NCBI GenBank assembly: GCA_014729495.1
Contig: WJJV01000038.1
Location: forward strand, 1-22,750
Length of the DNA: 22,750 nucleotides
Source: Candidatus Woesearchaeota archaeon
GTDB taxonomy: Archaea; Nanobdellota; Nanobdellia; Woesearchaeales; UBA12501
Direction of reading: 5' to 3'
This document shows, piece by piece, positions 14,931 to 22,750 of the stretch; the first letter of the stretch is position 1; each line of letters starts with the position of its first letter. The notes below the pieces were generated by a model. That model had not been told where the DNA came from. It was given only the letters and a program-made list of their open reading frames with translations, and made no database searches. Both the position numbers and the translations under genes were made by a program.

Positions 14931-17543
14931 TCAGTCAAATCTTAACTGCAGGGACATATCCTTGCTTATGTTCATGTATATCCAGTATCCTTTCTTTGCC
15001 CTGATCTCCTCAATGCCCTGATTGCCTATTGACAGATAATGGTCAGTTGGATTATAGGTTATCCATGAACTGTCACTTGTGTTATAAGCGAGTATCTTTG
15101 TGAAATTGCCTTCAAAATCTCCTGCAGAAGCATTGCATCCAGGATATGTGCCATCCCTGCCGCATCCCCAGTTGCCGTTGCCCAGGCCTGAAAGCACAGA
15201 CTCAACAGTATGGTTATCCAGCAGAGGAACTGATATCATGTTCCAGCCCTGCAGAAGAGCCAATGTGTCATCATCAGATTCATATGAAGCTCCTGTTCCG
15301 TTCACAAACACATACCACACATCATCAAGATTTACGGTGTTTTTGAGGCCATAGCTGTCATTGCATATTATCTTTGGTGACATGTAGATTGACTGGTTGT
15401 AAGGCCCGATTCTTGCAAGATAAACATCTCCTCCTACATTAGTGAAATTAGCATAACCTGTTTCTGAGAAGAACTCAGAGATTGTGTAATTGAGCCTTGT
15501 TGAGTCAAGGTTAAGGTTGTCTGTTATTGTCGCATAGACTTTTGCATAGAATGTTGTGTTGAAAACAGACAATGAGTAGTTGATGAAGTTCACTGAAGGC
15601 GCTTGGGTGTCATCTAGGTATATTTCTAATAAATAATCTGAGGATTGTACATTGATATTGGTCGTGTTTGACGAGAATCCTGACTTAGTGATGCTGAATG
15701 AGTAGCCTCCATTGAGCTCTGAGATATTTATTGAGCCGTTGAAAGTGCAGCCTCCATTGCACTGAGTGCCATTTCCTGTTATTGTTACACTATCCAATGA
15801 TGTATTGAGTATTCTGTCCCTGACAAAGAAAGTAAGAAGGTTTATTGATATGACTGTTGTATTGTACTGTATCTCTCTTGTGTTTCCCAGATCATCAACT
15901 ACAGTTATGTTCCAGTATACTGGCTGGCCTCTATAGGATATCCAGTCTGTTCCAGGAGGAGGAATATTGAATGTGTAATTGGCTGAAGAGTCATCTCCTG
16001 AAAGTTTAGTCATATTGAACGGACCTGCCCATGCTGTGCTGCCATACCTGTATTCAATCAATGGAGTGATATTTATGCCTGTCACAGAATCATTGATTGT
16101 AGAGTTCACTGTTATGTTCAATGTTGAGGTCTGGTTTACTGTATTGCTGACAACATCGCTTATTGAAGGAGCTACCGAATCAACAATTATAGTGTCATTC
16201 ACTGATCTTCCTATGTTTCCTGCAATATCCTCTGCCCATACGAACACGCTTATGTTGCCCTGCTGGGATCCTGAAAGCTGGCCTGGAGAACCAGCATCTG
16301 ATGTGCCTGAGGCTGTTCCCTGGTTGTTTGAGAAGCTGTAATAATAGGTGTTTATTCCAGAGAGGTTGTCTTCAAAGCCTGACCAGTTGAAGTTGATTGT
16401 TGTGGAATTGATGTATGCAGAATCATTCTCTATTGTGACAGAAGCATTTGCTATTGCCGGCGCCCCTTTGTCTATCTTGATTATCTTGGAGACAATATCC
16501 TGTCTTCTCTGGAAAAGGTCTTCTGAGCGGTACCTCAGATGGCTTAGATTCTCCTGAGAGAAAGTAATCGGACTGGAGTAATTTATGCTGGGAGCGCATG
16601 CATCGCTTGTATTGCAGAAATATGTCCAGTTGCAGGATGTTGATCCGCAGTCAGGAGTTATTGTGATTGTCTGGTCTGAGTTCACCCAGGTATCATTGAA
16701 GCTGTAATCATCAGTTGTGGTGGGCGCAAGATCGTCCACTATGAAAGAGGTTGTTCTCACAGGGCTGGAATAGTTCTCATTGTCCCAAAGACGGCATCTT
16801 GCATAGTAAGTGTCATCCACTCCTGTGGATGCAGTATAAGTGCAGTTCATAGGTGCTGAGTAGGGGTGGGTTATATTCTCCCAGCTTCCTGAACACTCAT
16901 TGTTCGCTGTCGTAGGCACGCATGAGTCAGAAGTGTCAAAGCAGCAGACAAGGGAGATGTTGTCCTTGTTCTCGTCTGTCTGGCCTGAAGGATTTACTGT
17001 TGTCTGATTGCCTCCGCTTATGGTTGTGTTTGTCAATGATATTGAGTCAAGTTCAGGCGGATTGTTCCTGAGGGTTGTATTGGAGAGCCTGAATGTGGAT
17101 CCTGTATTGTCTGGTATGCTTGATTGGGATGAGTTAGTGCTTAGGTAGCTTATTGGAATGACTGTTGTACCATTTACTATTGCCCAGACAGGATCCCCCT
17201 GATACCACAGGTTGCCGCATGATGACCCGTCACTTACTTTGTATAGGTTCTGGAGGTTTGTGATGTAATATCCTGTTGAGTCTGTCAGTACCTCAGGCTT
17301 TGTTGTGCATGGTATTGTTGAGCCTATTCCAGCTGATGCTATCACATGGACTCTCACAGATGCATTATTGGCCATGCTTCCATCAGGTATCTTCACATAA
17401 CCCTCAACACCTTTGACATCAGCAAGAGCAGAAGTGCACAAGAGCACAGCTATCAGGATCATATATATCCAAAGATATTGCAGTGATACTGCTCTGATTA
17501 GCCTCTGCAAAATAAATGCCTCTTTATTTCTTGCTCTTTGCAT
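14931..17543 (-). CDS. Large sequon-rich secreted surface protein (870 residues)
   Basis: A signal peptide (membrane segment near residues 25-40, cleavage near S-A-L-A-D) precedes an N-terminal domain V-E-G-Y-V that is shared with the upstream gene. Several Ig-like beta domains follow, with Cys-rich segments (S-L-V-C-C-F-D-T and N-W-T-Y-F-C-N-T) and repeated D-x-x-A-P or D-S-V-A-P linkers. The C-terminal 110 residues contain L-Q-G-W-N-M-I-S-V-P-L and K-G-Y-W-I-Y-M-N, a motif pair seen in archaeal and bacterial surface proteins. More than 35 N-x-S/T sequons are visible, suggesting heavy N-glycosylation. There is no C-terminal membrane anchor. The ATG overlaps the previous gene's stop by 20 nt; a TTG at 17510 with AGAGG nearby would give a more usual signal peptide. 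It may be part of the outer cell coat. Confidence 0.78.
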   Translation of the reverse strand: MQRARNKEAFILQRLIRAVSLQYLWIYMILIAVLLCTSALADVKGVEGYVKIPDGSMANNASVRVHVIASAGIGSTIPCTTKPEVLTDSTGYYITNLQNLYKVSDGSSCGNLWYQGDPVWAIVNGTTVIPISYLSTNSSQSSIPDNTGSTFRLSNTTLRNNPPELDSISLTNTTISGGNQTTVNPSGQTDENKDNISLVCCFDTSDSCVPTTANNECSGSWENITHPYSAPMNCTYTASTGVDDTYYARCRLWDNENYSSPVRTTSFIVDDLAPTTTDDYSFNDTWVNSDQTITITPDCGSTSCNWTYFCNTSDACAPSINYSSPITFSQENLSHLRYRSEDLFQRRQDIVSKIIKIDKGAPAIANASVTIENDSAYINSTTINFNWSGFEDNLSGINTYYYSFSNNQGTASGTSDAGSPGQLSGSQQGNISVFVWAEDIAGNIGRSVNDTIIVDSVAPSISDVVSNTVNQTSTLNITVNSTINDSVTGINITPLIEYRYGSTAWAGPFNMTKLSGDDSSANYTFNIPPPGTDWISYRGQPVYWNITVVDDLGNTREIQYNTTVISINLLTFFVRDRILNTSLDSVTITGNGTQCNGGCTFNGSINISELNGGYSFSITKSGFSSNTTNINVQSSDYLLEIYLDDTQAPSVNFINYSLSVFNTTFYAKVYATITDNLNLDSTRLNYTISEFFSETGYANFTNVGGDVYLARIGPYNQSIYMSPKIICNDSYGLKNTVNLDDVWYVFVNGTGASYESDDDTLALLQGWNMISVPLLDNHTVESVLSGLGNGNWGCGRDGTYPGCNASAGDFEGNFTKILAYNTSDSSWITYNPTDHYLSIGNQGIEEIRAKKGYWIYMNISKDMSLQLRFD

Positions 17544-18426
17544 TCTTCTTCCTGGATTTGAGGAGCATGATTGAAAGCATGATTATTATGATAATCAATG
17601 CAGCTATTATCAGATTCTTTGTTGACAGGAGTCCAAGCAGGGGTTTGATATCTATTATCCTGTCAAGAATCCTGTCATGGGTCTCTGTATCAGTGTAAAC
17701 CACCACATTATAGCTGTAAGACCCGTATTCTATGTCCTTGATATTCCAGTTCAACTGGATATGCCTTGATTCAAGCAGATCCATGCTGAACTTCTTCTCT
17801 ATAATATCTATTATGCTGTTCTTATCTTCTTTCTCAGTGACAACTATCCTGAGGTAAGCATTTTCAATAGGTACATTGTTAGGATTATATATCTCTGAAT
17901 CAAAGAATACCTTATCAGATTCCCAGCTGATAGTCTCCTTAACTGATCTTATGCTCATCCTGGCCAGGCTCAGTTCGCTGAGCACGGGATTAAATACTTC
18001 TTCAGTCAAAAGAAGCCTTTTAAGCATAAGAGATGATCCTGATTCTGAGCTGATGACCGGATCGCTTCTGTCAGGAAGCTTTGTGAAACGGCTGTCTGCT
18101 ATAACCCCAAGCACATCCCCCTCAGACCATCTGTCTTCGCATTGCTGATTGTTTCCCAATACCCTTAGATTTCCAAGGTTGGTTATGAAATATCCTCTTT
18201 CGTCTGTCTTGATCTGAGGGTATGAAATGCAGGTTATCTTCTTTCCATCCTGGTCAAACTGCATGAAAATGGTTATGCTGGCCTGATCAACAGGGCCTGT
18301 CCCATCATAGACATATCCTTCAACAGGCTTCTCAAGGCTGTAAGCATTAGATGATGCCAGAATTACAAGCATAAATAACATCAAGCTGATGATTCCTGCT
18401 TTTCTCATGCCTCTTTTTTCTTTCAT
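17524..18426 (-). CDS. Anchored surface protein sharing its N-terminal domain with the 870-residue protein
   Basis: This protein of about 300 residues has a signal peptide (hydrophobic core near 12-25, ending S-N-A-Y-S), then a domain beginning V-E-G-Y-V with the pattern G-Y-F-I-T-N-L-x-N-L, two cysteines and a later W-x-x-G-D. This is the same arrangement as in the neighbour at 14931-17543. A second beta domain (S-W-E-S-D-K-V-F-F-D-S-E-I-Y-N-P-N) follows, then a C-terminal membrane segment and a K-S-R-K-K tail. ATG at 18426 is preferred to 18492 because a TATA box lies about 28 nt upstream. The gene overlaps the start of the 870-residue gene by 20 nt, so the two are likely coupled and their products may act together. 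Confidence 0.78.
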   Translation of the reverse strand: MKEKRGMRKAGIISLMLFMLVILASSNAYSLEKPVEGYVYDGTGPVDQASITIFMQFDQDGKKITCISYPQIKTDERGYFITNLGNLRVLGNNQQCEDRWSEGDVLGVIADSRFTKLPDRSDPVISSESGSSLMLKRLLLTEEVFNPVLSELSLARMSIRSVKETISWESDKVFFDSEIYNPNNVPIENAYLRIVVTEKEDKNSIIDIIEKKFSMDLLESRHIQLNWNIKDIEYGSYSYNVVVYTDTETHDRILDRIIDIKPLLGLLSTKNLIIAALIIIIIMLSIMLLKSRKKNAKSKK

Positions 18427-18449
18427 TTTTATAAGATGTTTGCATGATT

Positions 18450-18458
18450 TTATATAAT
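18450..18458 (-). promoter_or_regulatory. TATA box that sets the start of the gene at 17524-18426
   Basis: TTATATAAA on the minus strand is centred about 28 nt before ATG 18426. It would lie inside the coding frame if 18492 were used, which argues for the shorter protein. Confidence 0.55.
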
Positions 18459-18527
18459 TTTGTGTAGTCTTATATATTATCATGCTGTGCATTTATATTT
18501 TTTGCTGATAAAAATCATTTCTACAGG

Positions 18528-19793
18528 TCATTCCACAATATAATCTGTTGTTCCATTCACATATATGTAAAACCCCTGCCCTGGAAGCATTGAGTAATTG
18601 TTGAATGATCCTGATGCGCAGCTGTGGCTCTGGTAGTTCTCAAAGTCAGGATCCTGCCTGTTGAGCCTGGTTATAGTGGCTGAGTAGCTGCACAGGCTGC
18701 TGTCTATGAGGAATGGATCAGCATACTGCGTATGAGCAGGGAAATGCAGCCCAAAAAGGTTCCTTCCCAGGCTTCCGTCAGCATTTGCTATGAAACTCAG
18801 GGTCAGATTGCTCTCAGCTACAGGCCCTACAACAGTGTAATTATAAGATGTGTTCAGGTATACAAAGAATCCATCTCCTAGGCTCATAGAATAATTGTTG
18901 AATGATCCTGATGCGCAGCTGTGGCTCTGGTAGTTCTCAAAGTCAGGATCCTGCCTGTTGAGTCTTGTTATGGTGGCTGAGTAGCTGCACATCTCGCTAA
19001 GGAAAGGATCTGCATAATATGTTGTGTTGAAAGGTATTGAGAACAGGTTCCTTCCCAGGCTTCCGTCAGCATTTGATACAAAACCAAGATTGAACTTGCC
19101 GACAATCTCTGCGCTTATGATCTCTGAGTCTGCTTTGACAGACCCTACCCTGTAATACCTCTGTGAAGCCCCCTCAGAAGTTGTGTCATTCCAGAAGGTG
19201 GATTGGATTCCTGAAATGTTGGTCATTGCTGAATAGTTCAGGTTCCTCATATCATCCATATCATCGCTGTAATATATGTTGAAGCTGATGGCATCGCTGG
19301 TATTGGACCAGTTAAGCTTGACTCCATGAAGCCCGTCTCTTGTGGCATTAAGATATAGAATCTGTTCTGCTGTTTCTTTTATCTCCAGGACAAATGCAGT
19401 CTCATTGAAGCTGTTTGAGCATGTGCTGTTGTCCACTGCTGTGATATTCACATAATGGAAGCCCACTTCTGCTGCAAGAGGCGTGAAGCTTATAAGGCCT
19501 GTTGAGATATTTACGTCAAAATATGATGAATTATCATAGAATGTGAGGTTCTCTCCATCTTCCTGAAAAGCAGCCACATCACATGAGTATAGCTGTCCGA
19601 CATGAGCTTCACCAGCGCAGGAATAATTTATCCAGGGAGGCTTGTTTATGCAGATTGATACTCTGCTTGCCTGGCTCACTGCCGCTCCTGTGGGGATATC
19701 AAGAGATATCATCATATATCCCTGTGTCATCACAGAGACAATAAGAAAGAACATTGCCAGTGCTGCCAGCATATTATTGGAACCAAGTCTCAT
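18528..19793 (-). CDS. Secreted protein with cadherin-like, FN3-like and two near-identical C-terminal repeats
   Basis: The 421-residue protein has an N-terminal signal or anchor segment (8-30). A cadherin-like domain (about 60-140; G-L-I-S-F-T-P then I-T-A-V-D-N-S) and a fibronectin-III-like domain (about 145-230; V-K-L-N-W-S-N-T-S-D then F-N-I-Y-Y-S-D) follow. The last 190 residues are two repeats of about 95 residues. Each contains N-A-D-G-S-L-G-R-N-L-F, Y-A-D-P-F-L, a C-S-Y-S-A-T-I-T-R-L-N-R-Q segment, S-H-S-C-A-S-G-S-F-N-N-Y-S and a G-x-G-F-x-x-Y aromatic end. There is no C-terminal membrane segment, so any anchor is N-terminal. The start lies 7 nt after the stop of the upstream gene, indicating one operon. 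Confidence 0.75.
   Translation of the reverse strand: MRLGSNNMLAALAMFFLIVSVMTQGYMMISLDIPTGAAVSQASRVSICINKPPWINYSCAGEAHVGQLYSCDVAAFQEDGENLTFYDNSSYFDVNISTGLISFTPLAAEVGFHYVNITAVDNSTCSNSFNETAFVLEIKETAEQILYLNATRDGLHGVKLNWSNTSDAISFNIYYSDDMDDMRNLNYSAMTNISGIQSTFWNDTTSEGASQRYYRVGSVKADSEIISAEIVGKFNLGFVSNADGSLGRNLFSIPFNTTYYADPFLSEMCSYSATITRLNRQDPDFENYQSHSCASGSFNNYSMSLGDGFFVYLNTSYNYTVVGPVAESNLTLSFIANADGSLGRNLFGLHFPAHTQYADPFLIDSSLCSYSATITRLNRQDPDFENYQSHSCASGSFNNYSMLPGQGFYIYVNGTTDYIVE
18595..18665. repeat. 71-bp perfect direct repeat, copy in C-terminal repeat 2
   Basis: These 71 bases are identical to 18892-18962, offset by 297 bp (99 codons). The flanking parts of the two protein repeats are clearly diverged at DNA level. 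Confidence 0.95.
18892..18962. repeat. 71-bp perfect direct repeat, copy in C-terminal repeat 1
   Basis: This is the second copy of the 71-bp identical block, inside the first C-terminal repeat of the same gene. It encodes the stretch ending F-N-N-Y-S. Confidence 0.95.
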
Positions 19794-19800
19794 TTTTCTC

Positions 19801-20217
19801 TCATTGCTTTTCTACCACCACTCTCATCCTTCCTGTATAATTGCCATATTGTGTTCCAGAAGGCACATTCAGGCCAACAGGAAATGTGATATTTGATTCA
19901 GGCCCTATAATCACCATGTTCTCAGGCAGATATACCCACTCAGCCATATCTCCATAGGCATAGAACTGCGCTTTTACAGGATAATCCTCATTGTTTGTGA
20001 TTATTATATCTCTATGGCCTGTTGATGCTCCTGGAATGAGAATTCCAAAGGACAATGAATCTCCTGACACATCAAAGCCAAGACGGTCTCCTACAGTGAC
20101 TTTCATGTCATACACCTGAACCTTTTTCACATGGTAGAATGAGTAGACAGAGAATCCTATGCTTGCTCCAAGCAGAAGAGCTATTGTGATGATCGCAATC
20201 AGATTCTTTTTTTCCAT
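19801..20217 (-). CDS. Small membrane-anchored beta-sandwich protein, function unknown
   Basis: The 138-residue protein has an N-terminal membrane segment (about 5-28) followed by a short outer linker and a predicted beta-sandwich. The sandwich contains G-D-R-L-G-F-D-V-S-G, I-I-I-T-N-N-E-D-Y-P-V and V-P-S-G-T-Q-Y-G-N-Y-T-G, an arrangement common to domains that mimic an Ig or C-terminal sorting fold. It has no cysteine and few sequons. The ATG has a TATA box about 28 nt upstream. It heads a unit with the repeat protein, whose start is 7 nt past this stop. I do not recognise a specific family. Confidence 0.7.
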   Translation of the reverse strand: MEKKNLIAIITIALLLGASIGFSVYSFYHVKKVQVYDMKVTVGDRLGFDVSGDSLSFGILIPGASTGHRDIIITNNEDYPVKAQFYAYGDMAEWVYLPENMVIIGPESNITFPVGLNVPSGTQYGNYTGRMRVVVEKQ

Positions 20218-20240
20218 ATTATCCTAAAACCTTGCCTCTT

Positions 20241-20250
20241 TTTTATAAAT
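20241..20250 (-). promoter_or_regulatory. TATA box of the gene at 19801-20217
   Basis: ATTTATAAAA on the minus strand is centred about 28 nt before the ATG at 20217, the leaderless spacing. Confidence 0.55.
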
Positions 20251-20287
20251 TTTCCTGTTGCTAATGGCATATTTGATGCAGCACTGC

Positions 20288-21433
20288 TCATTTCTTTCTT
20301 TTCAGAAGTATAATCAGGTTTATGATTGTCAGCAGCAGCACAAGGAGCAACAGCGCAGCCCCCCCTACTATCCAGATATTGCCTGTGATTGACATGATGC
20401 CTGGTTTCAGGACCTCAACATATCCCCTGTGTACTGCCTTGTTATTGTCAAACAACAGGCTTATCTCAAGAGGATATTCTCCTGGAGGCACATCAGAAGC
20501 ATCAACATGGCCTGTCAGAGTCATCTCTGAAAGAGGACTCATTGTCTCAGTGCTGGTCTTTGCTGTTATGTTATATTCTCCTGCTCTTATGAGGATATCT
20601 CCATAGATTTCATTCACAATCCCATTGTATTTGTTCTCAAGAACAACATCAAACCGGTTTATCCTGCCTGCATAAATCTGTCTTGTGTAGTTCTTGACAT
20701 CTATCTCTAGATCGCCTATAGTGAACTTTCCATTAATGATCTTCTCATCACCATCATAATAGACAATTGCTGTGGCATTGTATTTTCCTGCTTTCATGCC
20801 TTCTGTATCAACATGGACAGGAATGTTTATATCATCTCCTGATTCAAGCCTGTAAAGGCCTGATTCTGTCTCATAGACCTTATCAGAACTGGAGTTATAT
20901 ATCTCTATTGTGGCCATCAGAACCTTTATGTCAGGCTCTCCAAGATTGCTTACATGAACGCTGAAATCAGCTGTCTCGCCGGAATTCACATTCTGGGTGC
21001 TCAAGCTTGCCTGGATATACTTCTCATGATACAGTATGAAGATCCTTATAGGAATCTGCACTTTTGTCTTTGTGGCAATCATGTCAGCTGAGCCTATGAC
21101 CTGCTCAGCACCCACATATGCAGTCCTGAGGCCAGGTTCTGCATCTATCTCTTCTGGAAAGCTGACTGTGGCAGTGAAACTTTTATGATGGTTCTCAAGC
21201 TCCTCAGGCTCGCTCAGTGTAATGTATCTAGTTATCTCAGGATCGCCTGCTACATAGGGTATAGTCTCTCCTCCATAACCATTGGCTATGAACTCAAAAG
21301 TGCGGGACTCAAGAGGTACTGCAGGAATATATTCTGGTATATACTTGTGGGACATGCCTATTGCAAGTGAATCAGCACAGATAAGTGCGCTGAGAAAAAG
21401 AAGCAATACTAGCAATCTTATTTTGTTCGTCAT
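20288..21433 (-). CDS. Surface protein with Ig-like repeats and C-terminal membrane anchor
   Basis: The 381-residue protein has a signal peptide (about 5-25), a beta-rich N-terminal domain, two or three Ig-like domains of the kind found in archaeal surface proteins (for example V-N-S-G-E-T-A-D-F-S-V-H-V-S-N-L-G and M-K-A-G-K-Y-N-A-T-A), a C-terminal membrane segment (about 352-376) and a K-R-K-K tail. The repeated G-K-Y / G-E-Y / G-R-I turns suggest a rod-like outer part. No catalytic motif is seen. The gene has its own TATA box about 30 nt upstream. Role unknown; adhesion or cell-coat structure is a guess based on layout. Confidence 0.72.
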   Translation of the reverse strand: MTNKIRLLVLLLFLSALICADSLAIGMSHKYIPEYIPAVPLESRTFEFIANGYGGETIPYVAGDPEITRYITLSEPEELENHHKSFTATVSFPEEIDAEPGLRTAYVGAEQVIGSADMIATKTKVQIPIRIFILYHEKYIQASLSTQNVNSGETADFSVHVSNLGEPDIKVLMATIEIYNSSSDKVYETESGLYRLESGDDINIPVHVDTEGMKAGKYNATAIVYYDGDEKIINGKFTIGDLEIDVKNYTRQIYAGRINRFDVVLENKYNGIVNEIYGDILIRAGEYNITAKTSTETMSPLSEMTLTGHVDASDVPPGEYPLEISLLFDNNKAVHRGYVEVLKPGIMSITGNIWIVGGAALLLLVLLLTIINLIILLKRKK

Positions 21434-21457
21434 TTTACCATGTACAGAAATGCCTGC

Positions 21458-21467
21458 TTTTATATTT
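21458..21467 (-). promoter_or_regulatory. TATA box of the gene at 20288-21433
   Basis: AAATATAAAA on the minus strand is centred about 30 nt before the ATG at 21433. Confidence 0.55.
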
Positions 21468-21510
21468 TTCTGATTGAAAACATAAAAAAAGAAAAGATCA
21501 GAAGTATGAC

Positions 21511-22194
21511 TTATACTTCTGTTGCAGTTGCTGTAAGTATAGAGTACAGCGAACCTTTCTTTGAGTCCTCAGGAACTGTTATGTTGATGCTGATATTCAG
21601 CTCGTCCTGATCCTGCTCAGGCTGGAATATGTTGCATACAAGCTCGTCTCCTGTTGGAACTGTCGCAAATGTGTTATTCCATGTACTGTTTATACCAGTG
21701 CCTGGTAATCCAGTAGCATTTACGCAAGCATATTCCTCACTCTCATATACATATATCTGGAATAAAGGATCAGTTCCTCCAAGCAGGCCTCCATTATCTC
21801 CATCAGTTGCATTGTCACTGAAGTCAAATGTAACGCTTACATTGACATTTCCTGAATTCTCCAGCACAAGTGGTGTTGCTGGATCATGCAGTCCTGGTGT
21901 TCCAACACAGCAGTCAGTGTCTGTGAAGTTAGCATGCTGATTGGTCTTTGTGTACATGTTGCAGAATGTGCAGTCAGGATGCACATATCCTGAACCAAAA
22001 TTGGTTGCGTTTGTTGTGAAATTTATTGCAGCTTCTGTATCAACATATACTGACACATTTGCAGTCTCTGTAGCCAATCCAGTGATGGAGGTTATGCTGC
22101 TGAGCCTTGAAAGGCTTATCATTGTTCCTCCAAGTGATACCACAAGAGTAAGAACAAGCAATACAGCTAATGTTTTATTGGAAATTTCTGCCAT
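21511..22194 (-). CDS. Anchored surface protein with S-N-K-T signal-anchor and Cys cluster
   Basis: The 227-residue protein has an N-terminal signal-anchor starting E-I-S-N-K-T-L-A-V-L-L, nearly the same as in the neighbour at 22233-22478. The outer part is beta-rich, with many sequons and six cysteines: C75-x2-C78, C95-C96, C157 and C187. The C-terminal half reads like a beta-sandwich ending I-T-V-P-E-D-S-K-K-G-S, with no C-terminal anchor. The segment lacks the charged-residue-plus-glycine site of archaeal prepilins, so a type IV pilin is unlikely. AAGGTGATAATAA precedes the ATG as a ribosome site. The gene begins 38 nt after the stop of the S-N-K-T neighbour. Confidence 0.72.
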   Translation of the reverse strand: MAEISNKTLAVLLVLTLVVSLGGTMISLSRLSSITSITGLATETANVSVYVDTEAAINFTTNATNFGSGYVHPDCTFCNMYTKTNQHANFTDTDCCVGTPGLHDPATPLVLENSGNVNVSVTFDFSDNATDGDNGGLLGGTDPLFQIYVYESEEYACVNATGLPGTGINSTWNNTFATVPTGDELVCNIFQPEQDQDELNISINITVPEDSKKGSLYSILTATATEV

Positions 22195-22232
22195 TTATTA
22201 TCACCTTTTATGTGTTTTATTAACTAATTAAA

Positions 22233-22478
22233 TTATACATCTGCAGGTCTTGGCTGTACATTAAGCACAATGCTGCCTGCTGATACTGGAGGCTCTTTTA
22301 CTTCCAGACTTACTGCTATTGGCTCATCACCTTCTTCCTGCTGGATTGTCTTTCTCTCTACCTGAATGTCATTTATGTTCTTCACTACCATGAAAGTACC
22401 TACAGCAGAAATAAGCAATGTAACAATGAAAAGTATGGCTATTGTCTTGTTAGACACATCTCTTTTGGGGTTATCCAT
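22233..22478 (-). CDS. Small S-N-K-T signal-anchor protein
   Basis: This 81-residue protein consists of a short N-terminus (M-D-N-P-K-R-D), a membrane segment beginning V-S-N-K-T-I-A-I-L-F, and an outer tail with P-P-V-S-A-G-S-I-V-L-N-V. No catalytic motif is visible. ATG at 22478 is preferred to an upstream one at 22529 because a TATA box lies about 27 nt before it and would otherwise lie inside the coding region. The matching membrane segment with the next gene suggests a common origin or membrane partner. Confidence 0.65.
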   Translation of the reverse strand: MDNPKRDVSNKTIAILFIVTLLISAVGTFMVVKNINDIQVERKTIQQEEGDEPIAVSLEVKEPPVSAGSIVLNVQPRPADV

Positions 22479-22500
22479 ATACTCTGGAGAATACTCCCTG

Positions 22501-22510
22501 TATTTAAATA
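22501..22510 (-). promoter_or_regulatory. TATA box that sets the start of the small S-N-K-T protein
   Basis: TATTTAAATA is centred about 27 nt before ATG 22478, the leaderless distance. Confidence 0.6.
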
Positions 22511-22609
22511 TTTTGTTTTTATTCATCATCAGAGAATCATAAACAGTATTATCTTGGTATGGGTGATTGTCACAAATATTATGAGTCTATTATTTTTTCT
22601 CCTGAAGTC

Positions 22610-22750
22610 TTATTTTTTATCCTGAATCCTCTTTCTTTTACCCCAGATTCTGAATACTATGATATTGATGATTATTATGTTGAATACAAGCCCTGCAACA
22701 AGTATCCAGATTAGAGGGCTCTTGGTGATGTTATCTCCTCCTGCCACTAC
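22610..22750 (-). CDS. C-terminal end of another membrane-anchored protein (5' end outside window)
   Basis: The frame is open from the right edge and ends at TAA 22610-22612. The visible 46 residues are a short outer segment (V-A-G-G-D-N-I-T-K-S-P), one membrane segment, and a basic tail containing G-K-R-K-R. This matches the C-terminal anchors of the proteins at 17524-18426 and 20288-21433, so the surface block continues beyond the window. The family cannot be told from this piece. Confidence 0.7.
   Translation of the reverse strand, partial: VVAGGDNITKSPLIWILVAGLVFNIIIINIIVFRIWGKRKRIQDKK

Noticed and set aside
22100..22194. Type IV prepilin signal in the protein at 21511-22194
   Set aside because: The charged residue plus glycine cleavage site before the hydrophobic stretch is missing.

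Overview
This window looks like part of a DPANN-type archaeal genome; the exact lineage (for example Woesearchaeota-like) is an inference. The archaeal evidence is a four-subunit pyruvate:ferredoxin oxidoreductase, an archaeal-type UMP kinase, the secF-secD order, TATA boxes centred about 26-30 nt before many start codons (leaderless style), GAGGTG-type ribosome sites on others, AGG/AGA arginine codons, and a long run of sequon-rich surface proteins with N-terminal signals and C-terminal membrane anchors.

Layout. 1-4436: porG (5' end cut off), porD and cutA, then a convergent LAGLIDADG homing-endonuclease-like gene, then porA and porB. The usual gamma-delta-alpha-beta por set is therefore split by cutA and the LAGLIDADG gene. 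porA is interrupted after codon 32 by a 29-nt insert holding an in-frame stop. The insert and its flanks fold into a bulge-helix-bulge-like element, and the predicted cuts fall exactly where protein conservation puts the exon junction. I read it as a very short archaeal pre-mRNA intron, and it is the main discovery here. 4437-5279: a membrane protein ending in a voltage-sensor-like S1-S4 unit with no pore. 5280-5879: about 600 bases with no convincing gene, holding a 267-bp element with perfect 13-bp terminal inverted repeats and nested hairpins, followed by two related stem-loops. 5880-9292 (minus): secF-secD-pyrH, tightly packed and partly overlapping; SecD carries an extra PDZ-like domain. 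9424-10239 (minus): a membrane-anchored protein with two N-terminal repeats and three C-terminal 26-residue C-x11-C repeats. 10384-12009 (minus) pyrG and 12135-12851 (plus) a rhomboid protease are divergent.

12927-22750 (minus) is an almost unbroken 10-kb block of envelope or surface genes: a thrombospondin-like protein ending in LPRTG plus a membrane segment, a protein with two TM-TM-HAMP modules and no effector, an 870-residue glycoprotein-like protein, a smaller protein sharing its N-terminal domain, a protein with a near-identical 99-residue repeat, and several anchored beta-rich proteins. Two small proteins share an S-N-K-T signal-anchor sequence, and another anchored protein runs off the right edge. 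None is recognised as a named system; together they may form a lineage-specific cell-surface assembly. No rRNA, tRNA, CRISPR array or phage gene was seen.
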